Assembly (NCBI GenBank): GCA_000697455.1
Contig: JNET01033948.1
Span: 1 to 11,653 of the forward strand
Source of the DNA: Basidiobolus heterosporus B8920
Taxonomy: Eukaryota; Basidiobolomycota; Basidiobolomycetes; Basidiobolales; Basidiobolaceae
Direction: 5' to 3'
Length of the DNA: 11,653 nt
Shown piece after piece: positions 1-8,162 of the stretch. The notes beneath the pieces were generated by a model, which worked only from the letters and a program-made list of their open reading frames with translations, made no database searches and was not told the origin of the DNA. Made by a program: the position numbers and the translations under genes. Positions within the stretch are counted from its first letter, which is position 1. Every line of letters starts with the position of its first letter.

Positions 1-281
1 TCAAACTCTACTCCATTTTCTTCTCCTTTCTTTTTGATCCATTCTTTCCAACCAGTTGAATAATCGCTTAAGTTCTCGCTGTAAATTCGGGCCAGCAAAT
101 CATAACCAGTTAAGAAATAGCTGGCGAAAAATACACTGATTACAAAGCCTACACATAAAGAATACACTGCTATGATAAAAGGAACTAAGAAGATAGAGGG
201 TGGAACGATGGATAGCTTGAGTAGTGATGTTCGGGAGGTATTTAGGAAAGCGGCCAAGATATTGGAAGTTGGTCTTTGCAT
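1..281 (-). CDS. N-terminal part of a membrane protein, cut by the window edge
   Basis: The minus strand reads open from an ATG at 281 down to base 1, giving 93 residues that continue outside the window. An in-frame stop lies four codons upstream, so this ATG is the likely start unless splicing changes the leader. The protein begins MQRPTSNILAAF. A strongly hydrophobic stretch of about 35 residues (roughly 25-60, including IFLVPFIIAVYSLCVGFVIS) is long enough for one long or two closely packed membrane segments. It is followed by a polar, charged part with GYDLLARIYSEN and GWKEWIKKKGEE. Codons read like real protein, and the other frames are poor. I do not recognise the family. A hairpin membrane protein of the endoplasmic reticulum or lipid droplets is one possibility, but that rests only on the hydrophobic length. 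The gene is divergent from the kinesin gene. Confidence 0.6.
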   Translation of the reverse strand, partial: MQRPTSNILAAFLNTSRTSLLKLSIVPPSIFLVPFIIAVYSLCVGFVISVFFASYFLTGYDLLARIYSENLSDYSTGWKEWIKKKGEENGVEF

Positions 282-344
282 ACTTTTAGCTACGTTAAGC
301 TTTAGACCGCTATTAAAGGTGAAAGGTGCGTGCTGCTCGAAGAG

Positions 345-407
345 CTGTAGTTTTTTAGCGCGGAGGGAGACAAGATAGGATATACAGAGTTCAAAGCAAA
401 CACTCAC
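345..407 (-). other. candidate 63-bp intron in the leader of the left-edge membrane gene
   Basis: On the minus strand a good donor (GTGAGT) starts at 407, and a CTACAG acceptor ends at 345. A CGCTAA branch-like motif lies about 12 nt before the acceptor. The 63-bp length matches the other introns in the window. It would lie 63 nt upstream of the ATG at 281, so it would be a 5'-leader intron. No coding exon could be identified upstream of it. Confidence 0.35.
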
Positions 408-879
408 CCAAGCAGAGGTTAAAAAGGAGTGCTTTCCAACCAGAAGCTGGAGAAAAGAAGCAATAAAAGGAGATGGCCTAAAAAAGGTGACAAATGACTA
501 AACAGATAGCGAGCAACTAATAGCCAGTGAAGGACAGCTTGGCCAAAATCAATGGCTAATATTGTCACATCGTCGTACGCCCCCTAGGAAGGATCCATAA
601 ATATAGTATAATCAATAGAAATCCTACTGGATCTAGACAAAGCTACACAATAAGAATCGGAATATGTATTACATCAGAACCTGTAGTGTGTATTCATTGT
701 TATCGCATGCAGATCACAATATACTATCAATTTAGATAAGAAGTGCGAAACATTCGTCAAAATTTTCCTGAATTCATGGGCAAGTGATTCCATTGACCCT
801 GGTGTTTCAGTATCTTCCTACGCATTTAATGGAACATACTTCGTACCAAGTAAATTTACGATGTCATTGAGTGAGACAC

Positions 880-979
880 GAGAGAGTGGGAGAGGGAAGA
901 GCAGGGAAAGAAATAGGAAGAAAAAGAAAGAAAGGGAGGGGAGAGGAGAGGGAGAGGGACAGGGAAAGGGAAAGGGAGA
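880..979 (+). repeat. 100-nt polypurine (GA/GGGA-rich) tract
   Basis: The plus strand is almost purely A and G over 100 nt, with single pyrimidines at about 887, 902, 914 and 960. The right half has GGGA and GGGAAA iterations. It lies between divergent promoters, about 700 bp from the kinesin start. Such tracts can exclude nucleosomes or form triplex DNA; any role here is inference. Confidence 0.85.
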
Positions 980-1673
980 TATACTCCATCGCTCTACCCT
1001 TTAAATAAATGCTTATTCAGGATAAATGCTCATGAATTGTTTAATATGTTATCGGGCTGAACGCTAACTGAATGCATAAATGATCACTTGGCAAAAAAGA
1101 GTTTCAGCAAGTGGCTTAGATAGTTCTGTTGAGCAAGTTGATTTTCCACCATGATCTTAGCTTTACCTTGCCGCGACTTATAGATCTATAAATGATATAT
1201 AACCCATGCATATTAACCCAGCTAACCTAATCCAACTTGTATGCTGAAATTCGAAATAATCCCCTTTGTTTACTTTCCATACCTAAATTCTACCAATCAG
1301 GAAGCTTCCCTGGTATATTACACAACAAAGTGGATCCCTTTTTTTCTTCGTTATGAATCCGTTTGGATCTGAAAATCAAAACAATGGTCCGCAAAAAGGA
1401 TCAGAGATTCCGGGACTAGCACTAGCAACGTACAATTGTTTTGAGGTTTTGAGTTGAGGTATTGTTTATCTGAAAACACTAGACCAAAATTAAATATTCT
1501 GTTTGATCGAAAGGGTTCCTTTATCTTTACTTAGTCATCCTATATACTTTGTACTTGTTGGTTGCTTAATCTCCATCTGATTCCGCATTTCCTCTTAACC
1601 CTTGCTACTATTTACTCTTACGTAACCATTCTCACTAGTAATAGATATCTTTCTTTTCTCGTATAAAAATCCA

Positions 1674-3982
1674 ATGAGCGCTGTGATTTTGGAAACTTTA
1701 AGACAAGCTGATTTGGAGCACTATTATCCTAGGTATTTTATCCCTCAACTGCTTCAATTTTTCTCATCAACAACTGACCGAAATCAACTTCCTCAGTTTT
1801 GCTGCCAATGGTATCACAACTATAGAAGAACTCTCAAAGGTATATTTCCTCTTTAAGAGCTTGGTGTAAGGAATAATATTGAGCCAAATTATCTTTCAAG
1901 GTTACTATGCAGGATTACGGAACTCTTGGCGTGAATAGTATGGACGACAGAAAAAGACTATTTCAACTTATACAAGCTGTCAAAAATGAGCATCCCAGCG
2001 ACTTTTCGTCATCTTTGTCTAGAAGTACCTCAACTTATTCCCGACAATCTATTGCTCCCACGCGAGCAACCCAAAGACCACCGCTACCCCCTTCTTCCCG
2101 GGGTGTTGACCACGTACGTAGAACCCGGCGAACTACTGAACAGTTCGAGGCCGGTCCTCAACAACGCCGTGTAACTCGTTCAATGTCTATTGTTCAGAAA
2201 TTGCAAGAGTCCGACTCCAGTGCCAAGGAAAGCGACCCAATTCCAGTGGTGAAACGAAGAACTACTATGAACAGCGCTTACGGTGTTCCCCCCGTTTCCT
2301 CAAATTCTTCCAATAGCATGCGTAGACAATCCACGGCCCCTAGCCGTAGAAAATCTACTGCACCTACTACGACTGGAAGTTTGAGTGACAGAATTCGGGT
2401 TTGCATTCGTAAGCGACCATTGAGCACCAGGGAGGTTAAAAAAGGCGAAGTTGATATTATTGGTGTTTCTGGACGCCGTAAACTCGCAGTGAATGAACCA
2501 AAATTAAAAGTAGATCTGACCAAGTACGTGGAGCAGCATGAATTTGTCTTTGATGAAGTGTTTGACTCCACCGCTGACAATGAGCAAGTCTATACTCGCA
2601 CCGCTCTTCCCCTTGTCGAGTATATATTTGAGGGTGGTAAAGCTACCTGTTTTGCATATGGCCAAACCGGTAGTGGTAAGACTTACACAATGCTGGATGC
2701 CGAACAGGGTCTCTACGTATTGGCTGGCCGAGATATTTTTACACTCCTAGACGATGAACAATTTTCGCACCTTTCTTGTTACGTTAGCTTCTATGAGATT
2801 TACCAGGGGCAACTACACGATCTTCTCAACAATCGCAAAAAGCTCGCTGCTCGCGAGGATGGAAACAAAAACGTAGTTATAGTTGGTATTCGTGAAATTG
2901 AGATTTCATGCGTCGACGAACTGCTAGAAGTGTTCAACTATGGCCATTCAGCAAGAACCACTGGTACCACCGGTGCTAACGCGGATTCCTCTCGTTCTCA
3001 TGCTATCTTGCAAATGGTCTTAAAGCATAAGAGTGATAGACGAAAGATCCATGGTAAATTCAGTTTCATCGATTTGGCCGGAAGTGAACGTGGTGCTGAT
3101 CGTGGTGAATCAGACAACAAAACAAGAATGGAAGGTGCCGAAATCAACAAAAGTTTGCTAGCACTCAAAGAATGCATCCGTGCTTTAGATCAAGGGGGCA
3201 AACATCTTCCCTTCAGACAAAGTAAACTCACTCAAGTATTGAAAGATTCATTTATCGGAAACTCTCGTACCTGCATGATCGGTACGATCTCTCCAAACAT
3301 GTCCAATAGTGAGCACTCTTTGAATACCCTTAGATACGCTGACAGAGTCAAGGAGTTGAAAGGAGACACCGATTACGATGATGAGGACGAGGATGAAGAA
3401 GCAGGGTACTACGGATACTCCAGTTCTGAAACTGATTTGGTCGAAGAGGCGGATAACGCCATTGAGGAAGAGAATGGTGCTGAATTCGAAGAGGAAATCC
3501 AGGAAAGCGAGCCTGAAAATTTGATTCATGATGAGGCCCCCCCAGAGTTCTTTAGTGAGGAAGACAATGCAGAGGAATCATTTGCGCTTCCTACTCCTCC
3601 TACGCGTGAATATCGCGAATCCCAAGATGTACGTGAGAGCCGTGATTCTCGTTACAAGCCTCAATACGGTAGTGCTGACTTGAGCCGTAGCCGTAGATCT
3701 TCCGTCTCATCCTTCGAGGATAGCTATCTCAGCTCAGGCAGTGCCCAGTTGGAAGGACTCGGTGAACTCATCAAGAGCCACAAGAGCACGATTCGTGAAA
3801 TCACATACATCTGTCAGATGGAAACGATGTTGATGCAGAAATTGAAGCTCACTGCCTCCTCTTCAAAGTCCAACTCTGCGAATATTGGTGCGCATGCCAA
3901 GGAGTTGGAGGCCCTACTTGATAAGAAGACAGCGGTCATAGCAGACTTTAAGGAAAAGCTTCGCAATACTCTGTACTACTAG
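1674..3982 (+). CDS. kinesin-13 motor with N-terminal SAM domain (KIF24-like)
   Basis: Three exons, 1674-1732, 1797-1839 and 1901-3982, give 727 residues. Introns are 64 and 61 bp with GT-AG ends and a CTGAC branch site in the first. Splicing creates a SAM domain (about 1-60: ADLEHYYPSFAANGITTIEE, then VTMQDYGTLGV and DRKRLFQLI) that matches the start of animal KIF24, which supports this ATG. A basic Ser/Arg-rich linker follows. The motor (about 197-522) has the kinesin-13 KVD loop (237-239), P-loop GQTGSGKT (288-295), switch I NADSSRSH (394-401), switch II DLAGSER (425-431) and the class-specific KEC motif (457-459). A very acidic segment (about 524-620) precedes a helical tail. Kinesin-13s use ATP to depolymerise microtubule ends rather than walk; acting at the spindle or microtubule-organising centre is inferred. 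All motor residues I checked are intact. Confidence 0.95.
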
Positions 3983-4107
3983 AATCTAATCTGACATCTT
4001 CGCATATGAATATTTATTCTTCTCTTTCGACTGAAATCACCTGATTGAAGCTTTTCATAGCAAACCATCTCAAAACCAAATAAGTTCAGACAATTCCCGT
4101 TCATTTT

Positions 4108-4134
4108 GAAAGAATCGAAAGAATCGAAAGAAAC
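4108..4134 (+). repeat. three tandem copies of a 9-bp unit
   Basis: GAAAGAATC occurs twice at 4108-4125, followed by the variant GAAAGAAAC at 4126-4134. It lies about 125 bp after the kinesin stop, in probable 3' untranslated DNA. No function can be assigned. Confidence 0.8.
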
Positions 4135-4628
4135 GCAATAATTGAAAAGCGTACTTTCATGAATCTCCATTAAGCCAATTTCCTTGTTATTATTAGTCCC
4201 TCCCTGGTTCCTCATCTTTCTTTACTGAGAATCTTGGCATTCTTTGTAAATAATATATCGCCCCAGTTTCAATGATTTCTCTTTATTAAATACTTTTACT
4301 ATGCAGCAGTTTATTTGTATGTTATCTGTATTGCGCTCCATCACCACTTGTTTAATGATTTATGGCGAAGTAGTGTGGAGTGATGTGGTGGAATGGGTGA
4401 TAAATCCCGCCCAAAGGAACCAGATTTGCAAAATGAGGGTGTTACTTGAGGAATTTATCTTATCTTGCATAAATTTTCTGTCTATTTTACTCCGTGCCCC
4501 TGAGTTGTGCCTAATGGCTCTGTAAATAAAATTACTCAAAAACTCAACAGTCAACTTCAACCAACTTGAGAGACTGATTTACAAGCCTTCGTGATTTCCG
4601 TTCCCATTATTCATCTTAGGGCGGACTC

Positions 4629-4636
4629 TATTTAAG
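4629..4636 (+). promoter_or_regulatory. TATA-like element upstream of the Nudix-CCCH-W2 gene
   Basis: TATTTAAG lies 27 bp before the ATG at 4664 and is followed by a pyrimidine-rich TTCTCTTCTCTTCTC stretch typical of fungal initiator regions. If used, the 5' leader would be only a few bases long, so transcription may start elsewhere. Confidence 0.35.
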
Positions 4637-4663
4637 TTATTCCAAAGTTTCTCTTCTCTTCTC

Positions 4664-6847
4664 ATGAATACTATACACTCTACCGGCTTTCTCATATTTC
4701 GTCAACAGCGGTCTATCGAGTTTCTATTAATAAACGACACTTTTTCTAACAAACGTCACTGGACTCCTCCTAAGGGGAAGGTTATTGGCGACGAAGACGA
4801 ACTGAAGTATGCATCTATATTTTTGATTTATTTCGTTCTCAGGGTTTCTTAACTCCTTTGTTTTTGTTCCTGTAGATGTGCCATCCGCGAAACCATTAAT
4901 ATTACTGGAGTAAACATTAAAGAATTAACTATTGATAAAAACTTTCGAGCAGAATTGAGATATTTATCTGGAAGCCAGCCAAAACGAGTTGTATACTATC
5001 TTGCTCGACTTGCCGACAATGCTCGTGTATTACCCACCGGTGAGGGGCTCAATCTATCTTGGCTACCGCTCACTCAAGCAATGGAAAAGGCAGTCTTTAG
5101 AACGATGGCCGATGTCTTAAGACAGGCTTCAGCTTACATTGAAAGTAATAAGCTTAATATTCCCCAAATACGACAAAGAAGCAATGTAGACAGCATGGAA
5201 CACAGGCTAAAGAATATGAATATTGCTCTTCCTCTTGACTCTCAGCGTCAAATGATCTCCCGTCATCGCCAGGAACAACGTCCTGAACAGCGTTACGAAC
5301 AACGCGATCACTCTCGTGGCGAAAGACTCTTGTCTACCTCTCCCGCATCTACCAATAATGATAATCCGTTGTATAAAACCCGCCTCTGTGAACGGTTCGA
5401 AACCGAAGGGTTTTGTCCCTATGGACCAAAATGTACTTTTGCTCATGGGATTGTTGAGTTGAAAGAAAAGAGACCACAGATAAATGAAAAACCATCCACT
5501 GTGGAAAACAAAATCAAGGAAAGCAATGACAACCCTTTATACAAAACCAAGCTCTGCGAAAGATTCATGAGAGAGAACTTTTGTCAATACGGTCCCAAGT
5601 GCAACTTTGCTCATGGACGTGCTGAACTAAAGGACCGCTCTCTCAACGCACCTCCGCCCGCACAGGATATACAAAAGCCACGTGGATGGAGAAATAACAT
5701 CTCTAGTGAGTATCATTCACCCGAGGCGTTCTTTGCTAGAAGACTCGAGACGAGCTCGTTGTCCCCTCCTTCTAGAAGTCTTAGACCTGATATAATGACT
5801 GAGCAGCTAGATTCTGGCCGCAATACCCCTGTTCTGATTCCTACATCCAACGAAATGTCCAGCAGATCTATATCTCCAACCGAAATTTTACCCACACCGG
5901 ACAAAGACACTCATGATGATATGAAGGTACTCCAGCCACTTCGTCGTCGGGAGAAAGAAGAGAAGGTTTCGCTGGATTATTTGCTAGGTGGAAAGGTAAT
6001 TTCAAACCCCGAGTACTCCATTGATTCAATGTATATTCAAGAATATTCTCTTTTAGGCCGATAAAGACAAATCATGGCTAAGAGTACTTGAGCCATCCGA
6101 TGATGAGCAAGGAAGAATCAACTCTTTGTAAGTGACTGTACATGCGTCAAGTTTTGTGATCTTCTGTGTATACCTTCTAACTGTCAATTGCGATAGGAAG
6201 ATGCAAATGAACGGATCCAGCAATGGAAACGGAAGCGCGAATACCTCAAGTGCAAATAAGCGTCATGAATACAAAGGCTTAATTGATGACCTGAAGAAAT
6301 TCTTTGATGCAAGGAAGGATATTGACCCCGAGAAACGACTCAATGACGAGCTTAAAGAGATCACACGGATTGAATTCAGGAACAACCTGTCCAAAAAGGA
6401 ACTCTTTAGTATTCTGATCCCCAGCTTATTTTCAGACTTTCACAATCTTTTCAAAGAAGTTAAAGGAAGAAACAATTTATGCAAGAAGGTAGTTCAATTT
6501 TGCCCCAAACTAACATTCGTCTTCTAATCTTACCAATGAATAGTTCGTCCGTACTGAACAAGACCAAATTGCTTTTCTACGTGCTTGGGAAGAGTTTTTA
6601 ATTCCCAATGAGCCGGTTATTGCCAGAACCCCGGTGTTATTCAAACTTTTCTACGACATCGACCTTGTTGACGAAGAATCCTTCATTAAGTGGGACTCTC
6701 TTTCCAGAACAGTCACTAAAGTTCAAGAGAGTGCCCGACCTTTCATTGACTGGCTCAGGTAATTTCATATTTGTGGATAATCACATCACTTGAAGCTTAC
6801 TCACCAATATTCATCCCAATAGCACTGCTGAGGAAGATGATGAATAG
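4664..6847 (+). CDS. pseudo-Nudix (NUDT2-like) - tandem CCCH zinc finger - W2 domain protein
   Basis: Six exons (4664-4806, 4876-5995, 6057-6127, 6197-6488, 6544-6758, 6823-6847) give 621 residues. Introns of 55-69 bp are all GT-AG, most with CTAAC-like branch sites, and every phase fits. Residues 1-140 resemble Ap4A hydrolase NUDT2 (HWTPPKGKV, then LRYLSGSQPKRVVYYLA), but the Nudix box (38-60) has Asn56-Ile57 where two metal-binding glutamates belong; Arg52-Glu53 remain. Two C-x8-C-x5-C-x3-H fingers follow (C219/C228/C234/H238 and C275/C284/C290/H294), each led by LYKT(R/K)LC, as in tristetraprolin-type binders of AU-rich mRNA. A Ser/Pro-rich linker has several SP/TP sites. Residues 468-621 form a W2 domain like the eIF5 C-terminus, with both acidic-aromatic boxes (DEESFIKW 585-592; PFIDWLSTAEEDDE 608-621). 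Nudix and fingers share exon 2, so that fusion is secure. W2 joins through introns 5996-6056 and 6128-6196; a separate W2 gene starting near 6201 is the alternative. A cytoplasmic mRNA-decay or translation regulator is inferred. Confidence 0.8.
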
Positions 6848-7164
6848 GCAAGGTTTGTATTGCCCTTTAAGCTTTTGATTAGAAAGCTAACGTGGGACCG
6901 TTATCACATCGACTTTTGTAAACTTACTCCAGTCCAAAACATAAGTTGCTGATGTGTTCACCTGTCTGCCAAACAACTGTGACATTGTAGAAACACACAC
7001 AAATGGTCAACGCCCAAAAAGCAGTATCATTAAAAGTCGTTTGATAATCAGCCAATCTAGTTAGTCACTAATACAATACTGATTGATCATATACTTAGCA
7101 TTTACTCCATCTGTCAAACAACTAGCATATATTCAAGAGCACCATCAATTTAAAAACCAGTTCA
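6848..7164. other. intergenic region with candidate CCAAT box
   Basis: This 317-bp AT-rich spacer lies between two genes on the same strand. No clear AATAAA was seen for the upstream gene. A CCAAT pentamer at 7052-7056 lies about 110 bp before the ATG at 7165, a usual distance for a fungal promoter. Nothing coding was recognised. Confidence 0.5.
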
Positions 7165-7809
7165 ATGTCTATTCCACAGGAACCTTCACATATCCCCTTC
7201 GAACAGAAAGCGCTTTATATGACTGACATAGATGATATTGAGGTAGACCCGACATATATGGACATGTCCAACCTGAAACCAAATCAATTAGCAAGTGCAA
7301 AGACTCGCTTGACTAACGATACAGACGCGGCACAACGCAAAACTGATAAGAGTCTGAGTAGAAACTGCGAGAATTTTGACTTGACCAGGCTCGTACCTTA
7401 TGATGAAAGTCAAATATATCAAAGAGTTGAACAACATATATCAAGAATGCAACAGGAATTTGAAGGTTACCTTTGCTTTCCCTAGCAATATAGTTAATTT
7501 TATTTCATTGACTGACCTGAGTGCCCAACGTTATACAGGCCTAGTTGAGGAAATGAATAGAAATATGACTGAGATGTTCACCTTACTTGCCTTGCATCTA
7601 GATAATCAAGTGCAAAGCTTAAACGATGGTTGTACACTAAAGTTGGAAGAGATCCGATCCTCTGAGCACAAGCAAGGCATGATGAACTAATCACATATCT
7701 CCACATACATACGAACAAAGCTAATCTTTTTACTTTAGAGGAAATGCGGAAGCAACTACTTTCATTTATTAAGACATTGAGAACTGCCTATTCTCAATTT
7801 TTCCAATGA
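7165..7809 (+). CDS. small coiled-coil protein, possibly Cor1/SYCP3-like
   Basis: Three exons (7165-7465, 7539-7676, 7739-7809) give 169 residues. Intron 1 is 73 bp with GTTACC donor, CTGAC branch and CAG acceptor. Intron 2 is 62 bp and starts with GC instead of GT, with a CTAAT branch and TTTAG end. The first 75 residues are polar and probably disordered; the rest is predicted long helix. The last 63 residues, from NRNMTEMFTL to the end, line up without gaps with my recollection of the human SYCP3 Cor1 region, sharing spaced residues and an ending of IKTLRTAYSQFF against LKTIKQLYEQFI. SYCP3 forms fibres on meiotic chromosome axes. The protein here lacks the C-terminal stretch that follows in SYCP3. 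The family assignment is tentative; another coiled-coil family is possible. The gene model is better supported than the name. Confidence 0.65.
7677..7738 (+). other. GC-AG intron
   Basis: Exon 2 of the coiled-coil gene ends in CAAG and the intron begins GCATGA, a non-canonical GC donor. A CTAAT branch-like motif and TACTTTAG acceptor follow. Without splicing the frame ends four codons on, after GMMN; with splicing the helix continues to a sensible end and keeps phase. Confidence 0.55.
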
Positions 7810-7922
7810 TATTTATCTAAAAGAAGGAATAGGATTGCTAAATATATACGATCCTGGGAATTCATCCACAAATTTTACTTCTCTACGTCATGAGCAGGAT
7901 TTAATCTCCCTCCTGGAGCCTA

Positions 7923-7928
7923 AATAAA
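7923..7928 (+). terminator. AATAAA poly(A) signal of the coiled-coil gene
   Basis: A canonical AATAAA lies 114 nt after the TGA at 7807-7809, a plausible 3'-UTR distance for a compact fungal gene. Confidence 0.5.
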
Positions 7929-8042
7929 TGTTCAATCTCACGAATTAGATTTTATGATCAGACAACTAATGGTCACTTACTAACCAGGTCACTATATGGT
8001 AACTAATCAAGCGGGTCAAATTAATGTGAATGATAGACTTGT

Positions 8043-8048
8043 TTTATT
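8043..8048 (-). terminator. AATAAA poly(A) signal of UDP-glucose 6-dehydrogenase
   Basis: TTTATT on the plus strand reads AATAAA on the minus strand, about 115 nt after the stop codon at 8163-8165. The two convergent transcripts would therefore end about 115 bp apart without overlapping. Confidence 0.5.
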
Positions 8049-8162
8049 CGACTTGGAATTAGAGACTATCAAGTTCTCATGCTCTATACAGGTGTAAATA
8101 GGGATGTTGCAATGGTACGGTCGAAGTACCAGAATTAAACAGAAATGCAGGTATTAATTTGT

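Larger units (their letters stand above)
282..1673. other. divergent intergenic region, no convincing gene
   Basis: About 1.4 kb separates the divergent membrane-protein and kinesin genes. It is AT-rich with many stops in all frames. It holds the candidate leader intron of the left gene (345-407) and the polypurine tract (880-979). A short open frame at 1353-1457 encodes 34 residues starting MNPFGSENQNNG, with no recognisable family. A TATAAAAA string lies at 1662-1669, too close to the kinesin ATG at 1674 to be its TATA box and more likely part of the leader. No tRNA or transposon ends were seen. Confidence 0.6.
3983..4663. other. intergenic region between the kinesin and Nudix-CCCH-W2 genes
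   Basis: This 681-bp AT-rich stretch must hold the kinesin 3' end and the promoter of the next gene. It contains a nine-base tandem repeat (4108-4134), a pair of GATA-type sites (4455-4466), an AATAAA at 4525-4530 far from the kinesin stop, and a TATA-like TATTTAAG at 4629-4636. Open frames of 66-78 codons on both strands resemble no family and have no splice support. Confidence 0.6.
7810..8162. other. convergent 3' intergenic region
   Basis: This 353-bp spacer lies between the tail-to-tail coiled-coil and UDP-glucose dehydrogenase genes. It holds one poly(A) signal for each gene, on opposite strands, and nothing else recognisable. Confidence 0.65.

Noticed and set aside
172-378. 68-residue plus-strand open frame at the left edge
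   Set aside because: It overlaps the better-supported minus-strand membrane-protein start and the leader-intron candidate, and shows no family signal.
1353-1457. 34-residue plus-strand frame (MNPFGSENQNNG...)
   Set aside because: Composition is protein-like, but there is no family match, no convincing following exon, and the kinesin start downstream already aligns with KIF24.
2278-2580. 100-residue minus-strand frame inside the kinesin gene
   Set aside because: Shadow of the coding strand of a well-supported motor; the same applies to 3248-3529 on the minus strand.
3979-4215. 78-residue minus-strand frame after the kinesin stop
   Set aside because: Much of it is the translated 9-bp tandem repeat; no family signal or splice support.
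4301-4525. 74-residue plus-strand frame between genes 3 and 4
   Set aside because: It has hydrophobic stretches but is countered by an equally long frame on the other strand; no homology recognised.
5996-6064. Unspliced reading that ends the Nudix-CCCH protein at 6062-6064
   Set aside because: The added tail has no family match, whereas a GT-AG intron at 5996-6056 leads in phase to the next exons and the W2 domain. It remains possible as a retained-intron isoform.
6132-6200. Upstream extension of the W2 exon starting MTVHASSFVIF
   Set aside because: This stretch is the 6128-6196 intron, with a GTAAGT donor, CTAAC branch and TAG acceptor; its hydrophobic peptide is not a real signal sequence.
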